From: Clavelina lepadiformis
Taxonomy: Eukaryota > Chordata > Ascidiacea > Aplousobranchia > Clavelinidae
NCBI RefSeq assembly: GCF_947623445.1
Contig: NC_135248.1
Location: 11,293,820-11,357,819, forward strand
Length of the DNA: 64,000 nucleotides
Direction: 5' to 3'
Below the pieces are notes generated by a model. It was not told the origin of the DNA. It saw nothing but the letters and a program-made list of their open reading frames with translations, and searched no databases. A program made the position numbers and the translations under genes. Position 1 is the stretch's first letter, and each line of letters begins with the position of its first letter. Positions 35,821 to 48,500 of the stretch are shown piece by piece.

Positions 35821-38667
35821 TCTGTATATACTTACATATACCCCATTAACGTTCACATATCTGCAATTTTACAATATTTAAAACTTTGCTTTGGAAAGTT
35901 GCACCCTTTGACCGCGGAAGTGATACTGCATATTTGACTTAGGGGAATTCCCTTAAGCAAAAGTTGCCTGACAAAACAAGCTCATCGAAGCGACAAAAAT
36001 GGTATTTAAAGAGAAATAAATAGTTCTGCCGAAGGTATTGATAAAACAGACGCTACTGACCGTGAAAATTAAAAGTTATGTATGTTGTAATGGCCAAATG
36101 AAACACGTAATACTTACTAATGCTGTCAAATGATCAGATCGCCACTACATACGCTATTCTGATTTTGATACGCGTTCACATTTTTTTATTTGATGTCTAT
36201 GTATAAAATCAAGAATTGAAAAAATCTTAATAAAGAGTTTTAAACAAAATATATTCTCCTGATTGTTTTCACGGTGATAGAGGAAAAACTTATCACAAGC
36301 AGTAAGTTGCTTTAAAATTTGAGTTGGTGTCACATTACGGTAATTACTTGTCATTGAATATACCGTAAAATAGGTTTTTTCTGTAAAGAGTTTATTATTG
36401 CTTCACTTTTATGAATAGAAACATAGAAATACTACCGCTCTGATACGAGTTAGCTATCTAAATTTAAAACAGCGGTTTATTTCAAATGAATTTAAGACAA
36501 AAAAGGAAACGGCTAAATGTTGAAATAGAATAAACTTTATAAGAGTTTCAGGTACAGAGCTTGCGTAAGTGGGGTTGCGGCGGTATCGCTCATTTTGCTA
36601 TTCTTTCTTAAAAAAAGATTATATTAAAAAGGTGGCCAAAATTTTACAAAGATTAAACCAAGCTTATTTATTTGAAAAAACTCATATAGGTCTATAGCGT
36701 TTATTCGATAAAATATTTCAGGAAAAAACTTCTTGTATTGTTTTAGAAACCATAGTAAACCATAACAATTGTCTTGTATTAGTGGTATGGTATACAAGAA
36801 AAATACAATAAACAACTAATCGTAAGAAAACAAAGAAAAAGCACATATATTGACGAATTCATAAAAATATTCAACAACAAATTAAATAATAGAAGATATC
36901 TATTTCATTTTAGTCAGGATCAGCACAGCTGAAAAGATGTATTGATAAATTCAGCTAACTCATCCGAGTAAAACGCATCTCTAATTTAATGACAGCGTTC
37001 TAGTGATGAAAACACAATGAAACCGACGATATATATGTTCTTATTTTATTGCAAAAGCATACGAGGAATATGTTACAGTTGAAATAAAATATAGCCTGTC
37101 AAAAATTCATCGACTACGGCGCTCTCTCGTTGCGTAAAACCGGAAATTGCGTTCCTAATTAAACTTACTTATAAGACAACATTTAATTGAGTTGTTCTGG
37201 CAGGGATCTCACTTTGCACAAAGCTTCAAATCCTTGTTCATAGACCAGTAAGACAATAATGTAAATAATAAATAATTTATCGACCAGATCGCAGAACATA
37301 AAAGCAATTATGCTTGCAGCAGGTGTACTTCGCTGCTTCTTTTAAGAAGTTAACCTGGTTATATTGAATACCCCGATAACGGTAAAACTTTAAACATTCA
37401 AAAATTACCCTAATAAATATTTTTCCCATTTTTTCCTTAAATCTTACAGAACAAAATCTTTTTACAAAACTTCATGTGTATAAAATAATTTTATTTGCTT
37501 GATGGTAACTGATGTCACGATTTAATTTTGCACCCTGCTATATATGAAACAAAAATTGTTACAAAGCACAAAAAACAAAACCAAAAGTTACCAATGCTGA
37601 TTGCAGCGTATTAATCTGTCTTTAAAATTTTTGATTTTTCATAGGGGATTACCCGACTATGTGAGTATCCACTCCATTCTTTGTCATAGATATCATCTGT
37701 TTGTATGCTTTTTTTATTTCATGCAATAGAAAAGATTATCACAAAAAATTAGTATACCAGAAATTTTTAATAATTTTTAAAACTGTTTAAAATCTAATTT
37801 TTAAGGAGCAAAATCCCGATAACGATTTTGTTTGGTTTTTAAACTGAGAATTTGTGATCGTTTTGTATTTCTCCAGAACACATTTTCCCACGATACACGG
37901 AAGTCAATGACGCAGTAGAGAAATCTGAAGAAGGTGCTTTTTCTATTACTGTTTACGTGTCAAGTTAATTCAGTGAAATGAAGGAAAGCATAATAATTGA
38001 AGTGTCACTGTTTCAATTTGCTTGAATGTATTCGATCTTATTACAAAAATGTGCTGAGAAAATAGAAATGTTTCGAAAAATGAGCCATTATGGTTAAACT
38101 ACTAAGTGGGCTAGGCTCGGCTGCCATATTGCAAAGTTTGCAAAATGTAAAGTTTTGTTGTTGGTCTGGCAGTTGTTGTTTGTGGTAAATGCCGAGTGGA
38201 TTCTTCGATCTTCTTTACTTTTAAACTTCCATATCGAGTATGGAGGAATTGTGACGTCATAGTTTTTCTTTTACCTTTTACCTTATAACTTTATGACTAG
38301 TTTTTCCAAGTTAAAAGTTTAAATGAGAGTTGACTGATTTTGCAAAATTTATGTGTCACGGAATTATAATAAACACTTTTTGCAAACTTCCCTGTGGTTT
38401 CAACAGATATCTCGGAACTCACAAAAAACATGAAAGGGCTGAAATAAATAAAATAGGCACAATACTTGGGATCACTGTTTTCAATTTCGGCCCTTTCAGT
38501 TTCTGGTTTTTGGTGTGTAATGATATCTTTTTTTCTAGGCCTCCGACTGGAAAGTGCAGCAGTTTTTGACGAGAAATCATGTGTTAAAAGACGCAGGTTT
38601 TGGCATGATGGCGTACATTGAAGTCGCAATTGTTAGTTTATTTATTATACAAATGGTGTTTAAATAA
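35662..38667 (+). CDS. Possible three-exon gene for a small tail-anchored protein (96 aa)
   Basis: Proposed exons are 35662-35743, 37877-37956 and 38539-38667. Phases 1 and 0 match, and the total of 291 nt is open to a TAA. Exon 1 starts in a fair context and encodes SSDEDL... and MPRRPQSFP. Exon 2 encodes HIFPRYTEVNDAVEKSEEGA. Exon 3 encodes SDWKVQQFLTRNHVLKD and then a hydrophobic helix (AYIEVAIVSLFIIQMVF) ending in lysine, as in a tail-anchored or single-pass protein. The exon 2 donor (GTGTCA) is weak. A stronger-looking donor at 37934 would lead to a different, less protein-like C-terminus. I do not recognise the family. The gene needs transcript support. Confidence 0.4.
35785..35820 (+). 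repeat. TTAC tetranucleotide microsatellite
   Basis: About nine uninterrupted copies of the unit TTAC, just after the proposed first exon of the small gene, so within its intron 1. Confidence 0.95.
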
Positions 38668-39721
38668 CGAGCCTTTTTGTTTATTTATTATAATTCAGCG
38701 TGAAGATAGAAAAGTCTGTCATGCGCGTTGATAAATCTTATACGTACAGGTGCTACACTTTCCACTATGGCCTACCATAATGACATCATTGTCTGGTTCA
38801 GGTTATATCATTGTGAACTTCTATACAAAATCCCTTGTTTTTATTTTATAGTCCAAACCACATAAGTTACTCTTTCATCTGAATATACTAGTGACTCCAA
38901 TATTGTTGAGTAGATATAACACTATAGGTACATTTCTTCATAAAAAAATATATATATTTCACCTAGTAAGTTTGATAATTGTGAGAAACTGTTTTTGATA
39001 AACTGTCAGCAAACGCCTCACAAGAGAATCAAATTTGCCTATAACATCTCTTTGCGATGTCAAATCGACCCGTTGGCGGGCAATTGACCTCAGGTTTAGA
39101 AACACTGATCTTGGCTATCTAAACATATATTTTCCTGTAGATATTTTCATTTTCATCAATAGATTATGCCATGGTATCAAAATCTTTTTCCTCAAACTGA
39201 AGAAATAACGAGGTTGAATTCTAATCCTGATGAATAACATTGGTAACAGAATTTTTTATGTTAAGATGTTTCATTGATTTTAGAGTATGTTATGGGTGCT
39301 GAATCCGAGAATAAGGTTGTTTTTCTCCAATTAGCTATATCTTTGGAAAATTTACAATTTTTTGTTTCAGAGATGACAAAAAGTCGTAAAAAATTGCCAA
39401 TTTTTTTTTTATCTATCATGATGTACAGAACTCAAAGGGTTTGTTGATATCATTTTCTTTCATTCTTGCATGATTACGTCCAAACCATGAAGCTTATATT
39501 CCGATATTGTCACATATTGGTCACACTCAGCGTACAAAACACACTGATTGTGGCCTCCAAGTACTTGTTTAGTGGAAGTGGCCCAGCAACCAGTTTTCCC
39601 CACAACTGTTATAAAGAGGCGCAATAGACACTGCCAAGAAATGTAGACGAAAAGTAGCACAGGAAATGGCAAAACATGATAAAGTTAGCTTTTAATAGAT
39701 GACTGCTTGCATGAATTTCTT
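38668..39721. other. Interval without a supported gene
   Basis: AT-rich. Near 39237 a stretch AATAACATTGGTAACAGAATTT resembles the terminal repeat of the element at 41357-43346 and might be a decayed end of the neighbouring relic copy. Nothing else recognised. Confidence 0.3.
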
Positions 39722-40440
39722 CTGCAGTGGACAACAGGACAATCACGTTGGAGACTCCAGCAGTAACCTGCCATCATGTGTTGGTCCAGCCTCCCTAGGT
39801 CCCTTTTTCCATGACCTTTATATCCTGGTGAAACCTTTCAACCTTCTCTTCAAATAAATCACTTACATTTTCAGGAAATCTGCCCAAGTCGCTGTTGAGG
39901 AAATGAACCTTGATGCTCATATTTGCCCCAGTTCTTGAAAGTTGTTCAGCATACAATGCACTAATTCAACATATTTTTCCACTTTATGGTTAGTAAGAAG
40001 TTCTTTATAACAGTGAGATAACGACGTAACTGGCCAATCAGCAAGATTAGTATGGATTATATTTCTGGTGAAGTTTGATCCTACCATGAGTTTGTGATTG
40101 AAAAACTCATTTAATAATCGCCAAGCCAGGATACGTTCCACGTTTTAATTTATTGAAACCTCTTAACTTCTCTATGCAATAATAACAGTTATCATAGTGA
40201 TTTTGTGGTCCTGTCCACACCCTAGGTACCCCCAAGTTCAAATTTTTCACTTTTTCACAACCTCAGTGCCTCTACACAGATTTTGCATACCTTGTAGGAA
40301 ACCCAGGGTTTATCTTGGTCACCCAGGTTTGGTCAGAAGTATGAAAGAAATGCCTGCTTCTTGACAAATGTTGTGATGTTTATTCTTTGCTTTTGCATTG
40401 TATGTTCCCCACAGATTGACAAAATAAGCCTGGATTGTTG
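39722..40440 (-). pseudogene. Degenerate copy of the orphan family found at 41723
   Basis: Read on the - strand in shifting frames, pieces line up in order with the family: ICGEHTMQKQ near 40420, LGDQDKPWV near 40310, VPRVWTGPQNH near 40220, NCYYCIEKLRGFN near 40170, ELLTNHKVEKYVELVH near 39990, then MSIKVHFLNSDLGRFPENVSDLFEE, ERFHQDIKVME and MMAGYCWSLQRDCP down to 39730. The middle third is missing and there are several frameshifts. It is less like the + strand copy than expected of a recent duplicate, so it is probably a separate, older insertion of a related subfamily. Confidence 0.75.
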
Positions 40441-41356
40441 CTGATGCTACACTAAAGCAGATAAAGATTTGTAAACTGACCTGGTTAAGCACAAGTTATT
40501 AAGTCTTTGTCAGGCACTTTACCTGCAATAGCTCTGCAACTGAGAACTGTATGATCTGCAGTACAAGAAGTTGGAATGATCATTGATCAACCTTTCTTTA
40601 GATTATCATTCTGTAAGATTAGTCGGTCTGGAAAGTGTCTGTTGTTGTTATCATAACTTTTTATAGGGCATTGGTAAAATAAGATAAGGTATATAGTTTT
40701 CTTATCATAATGAAGTTTATCCTCAAGTAGTCTTTTCCAAAAGTAGTTTCCTCAAGTAGTCTTTACCAAAGCTGTCACAATATCATGAAATTAGTTAACC
40801 CTATGAGACGCATGCTTTTGTATGCGACTAACACATGTTGGATGAAAATATTAAAACATGAATATCTCAAGAAATAGAGCCAATTTGGTAAAAGCAATGC
40901 TATTTTCAGATTCATCACTCTAAAAATGCCCTGAAGCTGTTGAAACATGTCCGGCATCAAAAAATTTTTTTTGTTGGGCTATGTAATCAATATACCAAGT
41001 TGTTGAATTATCGAACTGATGACTATCGTAACGGTGAAATTGGCCAGTATTGCCTATGGTTTGACTTGGGTTGTAAAGTGCATATGAAAATACAACTTCC
41101 CGTAGCAGTTAGTCAGTCACCCAGACTGTAAAATTTCCAAAGTGTGCACGAAATATCAATTTGAAAGTTGTCATACTTACTAATAATATTGTGTGCACAT
41201 AACATCCTCTGAAAAACGCCAAGCAGTCCAGACACAAATTGTGATATGCACTGAAACTTAACCTTTTTGTTATTTCATTTTAAATTGGTGTTCAGCCATT
41301 TTTTCAGTGCATTGCACTCAATTCAATGTATTTTGGAGGTTTCAAATAATGAATAA
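40441..41356. other. Interval between the two copies of the orphan family
   Basis: No coding exon was recognised. It may contain flanking parts of the older, decayed element. Confidence 0.3.
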
Positions 41357-43346
41357 CACCATGTAACAAAAATTTAGTTGTGACGATTTTTTAATATTTT
41401 CTGAAACATATTACTGAGTAAAACATATTTCTGGCAATTTTTTGTCTCAAATGTTGTATAAAAATGTTATTTTAAGCTTTTTAAATTTTCAGCACCCTGT
41501 TTTTTCTAACTCTGATTGTAAATTCGTTATAACATTGGTGCAGTGTGACGTCACTATGGCCCAACATTTTAACTTCATAATTGTAGCCTGTATCGTAACA
41601 ATGATCATTCTTGGCATAGTCTCAGTGAGCCAGTATACCAAGGTTGCCACATTGGCTATTTTATTGTTACTGGTATCTTATCAGGTTAATTACAGGTAGC
41701 GTGATTCTCGATAAATTGAGGGATGTCATCATCACGTAAATGTAAGCTGTCTGCTGATTGTTTTTGCTATGTCTGTGGTCTATACATTAGTTTAAAGCAA
41801 GTGAAATACAGAATAAAGGTAGAAGCAAAATTTTCTTACGCTTATGAACTTTATTTTGGCATGAAAATTGGTGACCAAGATAAACACTGGGCACCTCGTG
41901 TGATCTGCGGAACATGCCGATCAAATTTGGATGGCTGGCTTAGAGGAGACCGGCATTCGATGCCATTTGCTATTCCGAGAATCTGGAGAGAACCCCAAAA
42001 TCATACAGATGACTGCTATTTCTGTATGGTTGACATTTCAAGGTTTAGAAGAACTAAAAACCGACGTGACATTGTATATCCTTCTATACCGTCTTCTATT
42101 GCACCTGTTCCGCATAGCAGTGAGTTGCCACTGCCCAAACCACCGAGCAAAAAAGCTCCAGAAGATTTAGCAGGGTCTGAAGATATTGAAAAAGACTCAG
42201 ATGATGAATTCAACATATCTCATACAGACTTGATTTCAGAACCACACTTCCCAAGCCAACAAGAATTAAATGATTTAGTTAGAGACATGGGGCTCACTAA
42301 GTCAAATGCCGAACTTCTGATTTCAAGGTTGAAACAATGGAACTTATTAGATTCGTCATGTCGATGTTCTTTGTCGAGAAAAAGGCATGAAAGATTTTCA
42401 AGGTATTTTTCTGTGACCGGCTCTCTTTGCTTCTGTAGTAATGTTGATAACCTTTTTGAAGAAATACGAATAGCTCGATCATGACCCAAAGGAGTGGCGC
42501 CTATTTATAGACAGTTCTTCCCGAAGTTTGAAATGTGTCCTCCTTAACAATAGAAACCAGTATCCATCTATACCCGTTGACCATTCTGTCCAAATGAGAG
42601 AAGATTACAAAAATGTAAAGTTTCTTCTTGAAAGTATTAACCATGCTAGATACAACTCTGTGGAGGTTCGACTTATGCTCCAGTGTAAAGAACTTGAAAA
42701 TAAAATGACTACGAGAGAAGCAGAAGCATGGAATGCATTTCGAGAAGTAGTTAATTTTTTTCTCGGTAGTAAACGAAGCGATGACTATAAAGTTTTGGTG
42801 AACAATCTGATGGAGGAATACGAAAAATTGGGATGTCGTATGTCCTTGAAAATGCATTACCTGCACTCTCACCTTGATTTTTTCAGTCCAAATATGGGTG
42901 TGTAAGCGAAGAACATGATGAAAGGTTTCACCAGGACATTTCTGATATGGAAAGAAGATACCAAGGAAGGTGGAGTCGCAACATGATGGGGGTTTATTTG
43001 TGGTCATAATACGAGAAGATTTCTCAGTTCATAGACGCAAATCACGCAAACAAAACCACTTCTGAAGTTTTTTGGAATGTTTGCAATATGGATCCTTACA
43101 TAATGCATTACCAGGCTATATTATGGACAATACTTCTATGTGTTAGCGTGTTTGTGAGTCTTATACAAAATAATGCTTATTAATACTGAAAAATTTTGGG
43201 TAAAATCAGAAAAAGCGATATTTCTTGAAAATTTAGGACACTTCAGGAAAAATATTTGCATTTTTGTGATTAGTTCCGAGTAGCAAAACACAATACATAA
43301 ACATTTTTTGGCAACTAAAAATTTCGCAAAATTTTGTTACATGGTG
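41357..43346. mobile_element. DNA transposon with 15-bp terminal inverted repeats and TAA target duplication
   Basis: CACCATGTAACAAAA at 41357-41371 recurs exactly inverted at 43332-43346. TAA lies directly outside each end (41354-41356 and 43347-43349). The unit is 1990 bp and contains the broken gene at 41723-43110. The right end is 130 bp upstream of the OSTC start codon. The CAC-type ends and 3-bp duplication would fit CACTA/EnSpm-like elements, or Harbinger-like ones given the TAA. I cannot decide between them. Confidence 0.8.
41723..43110 (+). pseudogene. Broken orphan-family gene, probably the element's own protein
   Basis: The first frame (41723-42484, 253 aa) holds paired cysteines (FCYVCGLY, CGTCRSNL, CYFCMVDI), GDQDKHWAP, IPRIWREPQNH and a C-terminal SNAELLISRLKQW stretch. 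One frame change at 42484 leads into DPKEWRLFIDSSSRSLKCVLL, which continues to 42903. About 200 aa expected in the middle are missing near 42650. A second frame change near 42900 leads to SEEHDERFHQDISDMERRYQG, and a stop follows near 43007. I know this protein type as many uncharacterised, often multicopy proteins of invertebrates. Its position between terminal inverted repeats suggests a transposase-related role. The acidic residues in FIDSS and the SEEH.ERFHQD motif could belong to a catalytic core, but this is inference. Confidence 0.75.
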
Positions 43347-43477
43347 TAATTAACCCTTTAAGCAGCACATATGTCTTGTATTTCTGTATAGACAAGGTTG
43401 TGTTTTAAAATTTTATTCTCCAAAACTATTTTAGGAACTACAGGGTTTATTTATTTATTCGTAATTTGTTTTTGAAA

Positions 43478-44870
43478 ATGGATTCAATGTTCGGAGCTCC
43501 TTTCAAAGTGTTGGTCTGTCCAAACCTCAAGTTGAAAAAACCCACCTGGTTTCGACAACCGCCTGCTATGTTGGTGTTTGCGTTTGTGATGGCTTCTTAT
43601 TTTCTCGTAACTGCAGGTGGATATTTGTTTGTAACTGATATTTTTTCAAATATATACATACAAAAAAGTAAAGTTATCACCTCCGTTACTAAAGGTTAGT
43701 TAGATGTTTCATTAATTCACTAACTAATCTCCAATATACTGTAGTATTATACATTATATGCTGTTTATATTCATGTATGTTGTCATCAGGTATCATTTAT
43801 GATGTGATTGTGGAACCACCAAGTGTTGGTCAGACTGTCGATGAGAAAGGAAATGCAAAACCAGTTGCATTCCTTGCTTACAGGTAACTCATATAGTCAC
43901 AATGCTAATTATATTGATGTTTATTTCAAAATGCCTCTTACTAGCGCACCGTAAACTTAGTGATTAATAAATTGGTTAAAAGTTAAAGAAAATCTTAACA
44001 ATTGAAAAATTTACCAACAGAATGTGGTTATAATTGCTTACAGTTGTAAATAAAAACCTTGCAATTCTTCATATAGCAAAAGAAAAAAGCAGGATGTAGG
44101 ATAGCACTCTAAGGTTAACTTTTATTTTCAATTTCTCTACACAAGCTTTCGCAATCATAAGCTGGATTCATCAGGTGTACTAAGAGATGGCCACTAAGCT
44201 TCTTATGCTTGTGTAGAGGTTTAACAGTGGTTACATTATTGGGGTTAATACTGGGTTAACACAATTTATCCACCATCAAATTTACAATTCTTTGGTAGAG
44301 TTAATGGACAATATATCATGGAAGGTCTTGCGGCATCATTCCTCTTTTCCCTGGGCGGTCTCGGTTTTATCATTTTGGATAAATCAAATGCCCCCAATAT
44401 TCCGAAGCTAAACAGATCTTTGCTTATGTTCATCGGTGGGATCTCTATCCTCATCAGTTTTGGAATGAGCAGAGTATTCATGAGAATGAAACTCCCGTGA
44501 GTTGATTGATTACTACAGGGGATCTTTGTTTGGGGTACAGTTTATTTTCCCAAGGGGTAAATAACTAAATATGCTAATTTTGTAGTTACTAGTAGCATTC
44601 TCAATCATGAAAGCAAATTTCAAGTATTGCATTTTATTTAAGTCTTATCCTTAAAACTTCACAGAAAATGATGTACAGTGTTTTATTTAGTTTATAAATG
44701 ATTATTTGGCAGGTGTGACAAAATTTTGTGCGAGTAAGTAAAAGGGAAATAACACAGTTGGTTGTACATACTGTAGGTTTATAATAAATTGAATAGGTTT
44801 GATACGACTGGACACATATTTGCATCTAACTTTAATCTTTACTTGATTTAGCGGTTACCTTCTATCCTAA
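43478..44870 (+). CDS. OSTC: Oligosaccharyltransferase complex subunit OSTC
   Basis: Four exons: 43478-43616, 43790-43883, 44299-44496, 44852-44870, joining to 149 aa, the usual OSTC length. The product is a small multi-pass ER membrane protein that belongs to the STT3A-type oligosaccharyltransferase and helps couple N-glycosylation to the Sec61 channel. Recognisable parts are CPNLKLKKP near the N-terminus, [52 protein letters not shown] and [12 protein letters not shown] at the end. Exon 3 could be read through to a TGA at 44498-44500, but the sequence there is a perfect GTGAGT donor, and the tiny fourth exon restores the conserved GYL ending. A possible AATAAA is at 45170. It lies 130 bp downstream of a transposon and is convergent with OGDH. 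Confidence 0.95.
44140..44220. repeat. Inverted repeat in OSTC intron 2
   Basis: TCTCTACACAAGC near 44137 and GCTTGTGTAGAGG near 44208 are inverted copies with ATAAGC/CTTATG extensions. They could form a hairpin or mark the remains of a small element. Confidence 0.5.
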
Positions 44871-45575
44871 ATGGAGCTGCCTGCACTCCAGACAACCGCA
44901 ATGAAGCTATTATACCAACAATACTAAATCTTGAATGGAAGCAAAATACGTATAGAAGTTTTTCTGTGGGCTCACGGCTCTATTTGAATTTATTTCCTGC
45001 GCAAAACCAATTTTCAATTAGTTACTGTATGAAGTTGTCCTGTTTGACATGGTGAAATTTTATTAACTGATGAGCCTGGGACACTAACGTCTCTAGATGC
45101 AAAATTAGTAATAATGTGATATGACAGGAATACCAAAATGACGGATTTCGTTTTTGCTTGGATAACTTGAATAAACTTTCTATCATTTTTGATGTGTTCA
45201 CTTTTTATATTAGTGGTAACTCCCAACGCTACTATGTATTGAAATTACTCGTATCAAAGTACACACAAATGTAAACAAAACACATCTGTATTAAGAACAA
45301 TTGAGAAAAAATATATTATGTTGTTTCAGTATCCACAGGTGAATTGGTGAGGCCACAGGAAACAAAACAATTAATCCATTATATCACTTCCAAGGTCCCA
45401 GACAAGTCAGTCAGTCTATGCTAAACAATTGAAAAATAACTTACAGAAGTATTTTATTATTCTTAAAAGCATGCAAAGCAATTACAAGTCACCAGTTCTA
45501 AGGTATAATAATAATTAACAGGAAAAAAGCAATGAAGGAAAGAGATATTGTGCACAGATGATATTCTTGCATGTT
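44871..45575. other. Convergent interval between OSTC (+) and OGDH (-)
   Basis: Holds the 3' UTRs of both genes: a candidate poly(A) signal for OSTC at 45170-45175 and one for OGDH on the - strand at 45453-45458. No other feature seen. Confidence 0.6.
45453..45458 (-). promoter_or_regulatory. Candidate poly(A) signal of OGDH
   Basis: AATAAA on the - strand, 118 bases after the stop codon of OGDH. Confidence 0.5.
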
Positions 45576-48500
45576 TCAGAGCTTACGGAAGGCATCGTCA
45601 AGTAATTTCTGTTGTTGTTTCTGGTGCTTGGATTTTGAACCAGCTGCTGGGGCGGCTTCTGGTGCTCTACCAGTGTAACTAAGACAAAACAAAACGTACA
45701 ATAGTGAATGACCGTCCTACACCCACTTGGCTACGTTTGAGCGATGCAAAAAGCAACTGCTAATGTCCTAACTTGAAGAATATTTACAGCATAGCAAGTT
45801 GAACAGCTTTAAACTTAAGCAATAACCATGTTACATTGGCATACGAGATAAAATCTTTTCTTCACAAAAATCAAAACTTACTGTATTCTTCGTGACCATT
45901 GGCTAGAGGTACGAAGCCTGGGTTTGCAAAAGTCGTAAAATCCCATGTTTTTGTGTTCTTCCTGTAGCCAGTGTACGTCTGCATTGGGGTACTTGTTTAG
46001 TTCCGCACTGACCAGATCGAACGGGAATGGAGCAATCTGCAGAGTTACGGAAAGATTTGAAACGTGACAGTCTTTTAAAACCATTAAAGTTATTTTTTAG
46101 TTGCCATCAATAAAACAGAAAAAAATTGAAGCAACTACTCAATCAAACATGAACATTGCAAAAGCATGAAAGTAATATATGCATTAAGAAGCAATTAGAC
46201 TCGTACAACCGGACTATTGGCAGAAAATTGAGCAGAACAAAACGGCTCATTCAGCAGGACCTAACCTCACGACCACACAAGCAAATGGTTTTACCAAAGG
46301 ACGAAATTTAACTAGTTTCTGAATAACAATTCCAATTTCACACCTGTTCGACTCTGGTTATAGCGACGTCCTTTACAAGATCGCGGTCCGAACGTTCCTT
46401 CAAGATGTCATAATAGACCTTCCCTGTGCAGAAGATCAATCGTCGGCATTCTTCCGGATTCTCCGATGCAGGACCAGATTCGGGGATGATCCGTTGAAAT
46501 TCTGTCCCTGGAAGCATTTCGTCAAAGGACGACCTGGCCAATGGATGGCGCAGAAGCGACTTCGGAGTAAATAAGATGAGCTGTAGATAGAATGGATGAA
46601 TTGAACGTTGGTGGTAGTGTTGGGTGTTATGGTTTGTAGAGTAAGCTTGCTTGAATGGTTATTGGTTAAGTTTGTTTTGTCTGCAAGAGCGGCCCTGTTT
46701 AATAAAATAAATTAAAAATACCTTTACAGAGTTAAATAACAACGGTGTGCATGCACCTTGTCAGACCAACTGGTAAATTTCATTTTAACACGAAACCTGC
46801 CGAACGAGTCCTCGATAGGAACGACAGCTCGCGAACCAACTAGCTATTCTAACAATGTGCAGCCTATTAATTATTATTATACATTGTAACTTTGAGCTGA
46901 CTGGCGCGGCGACATCAAATATCGGCGACATCAAGGAGATACGTCAAAACAGTAAAGAATAAGAATAAACGGGTATCAAATTCTATTTTCATGCACTCAT
47001 GAGCAATAATTACTGCCGCCCATCTGAAATGCAAAACGAAGATCACAGACAAACGAACAATCCAGTCACGACTTACATTTTATGTTTGATTAAATGATTT
47101 AATCCAATTTTAGCTGAAAGTGACTTGAAAAAAGCAAAATCTGAAACATATTCCAAATTCATACACTGACCGGTTTCCTAAAAGGCAGGGCAACCTGTCG
47201 GCGAAGAATATGCATTAAATTGGCTGGCGTTGTACAGTTGGCGATGATCCAATTCGAGTCTTGGAGTTGTTTTAAGACGAAGTCGCTCGAGTTAACATCC
47301 GGGAAAAAGTCGGGATCGTCGTTTTGCATCTGCAGGAAGCGCTCCGGACGCGCTGAGGAGTGCTCAGGACCCTGTAAATAAACGAAGGACTGTTAATTTT
47401 TTGCATTTTGAGTAGATATGTCAGTCATAATAACATATGACTGATAACTTGATGATACTAATAGCGACAGTGAAGAAATATACCTAGAAAGTTTCATTAA
47501 GAGTATAAGTTAATGAAATAAGTTAAATACAGTAATTAGTTTCATTTTGCGGTATTATGTTATGTCACACAATGCTTTGAAGTATTGCAATTTTCGATTC
47601 GTTTTAATCAGTTATTCGCTCTGGGCACTGACCATTCCTTCGTATCCGTGAGGAAGCAGAAGCACCAGTCCACTCATCCTGATCCACTTCGCTTGACCAC
47701 TTGAAATGAACTGGTCGATAATGCACTGGGCTGTATTGTTGAAGTCGCCGAACTGGGCTTCCCAGCAGACCAGTGAATCAGGATTGACCATCGAGTAACC
47801 AAGTTCAAAGCCTGGACACAAAAACATTGCGGTTGGGGTGAAGCGGGATAAAAATTTTCAAATCAAAGATAAAGAGTTGTTTTAAAGCGAGCAAAAACAA
47901 ACAAAAAACATATAAGCATAGTCAAACACACAAAACTAAACTTTCTATAAATACATGAATGTCGTTATAAAATCAAAATATGCACTGTTACTATAATTGA
48001 CCGCAAAACGCAACATACCAAGCACAGCATATTCGGACAGCGAACTGTTGCAGACGTTGTATTGGGCTTGGTCTGGATATAAATCGTTCAATGGAACATA
48101 AACCTTCTTGTCAGTCTTCTGGTCGTGCAATACATGATGGCGGTGACTAGATGGGAAAATACAAAAACACGTTTTTAGTCTTCTTTTTCCCGTAATTTGT
48201 CATGTTCATGATAACTTTCATGATTTAGTGCATAAATATATATGGCGTAAGGGCTATTATGATGCAAGCATAATAGCTTGCACTGCATGGCTATGGAATT
48301 TGTTATGGCAAAATATCACCACGTGCATCTGCTCGCTTGAAATTTATAAACTTCCTTTGTAAACCAAAAACTCATTTCACCTGAACGTTCCTCGTTCGAC
48401 GTCTTGGCCACTTAACCTCACGTGAAGTCCTTCTTTAAGCAGAGAGCCGAAAGCCATCGCTTCACCGAGAGCCCAGTCCACGGTACGCGACTTCACCATC

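Noticed and set aside
37655..37670. 16-nt microexon in the proposed small tail-anchored gene
   Set aside because: It has good splice signals, but including it puts exon 2 into a frame with an early stop.
42501..43007. 168-codon - strand frame
   Set aside because: It is a shadow of the broken orphan-family gene on the + strand, and its sequence is low-quality and unlike any protein.
44318..44500. Stop of OSTC at 44498
   Set aside because: A TGA follows MKLP directly, but the bases form a strong GTGAGT donor, and a fourth exon at 44852 gives the conserved GYL end.
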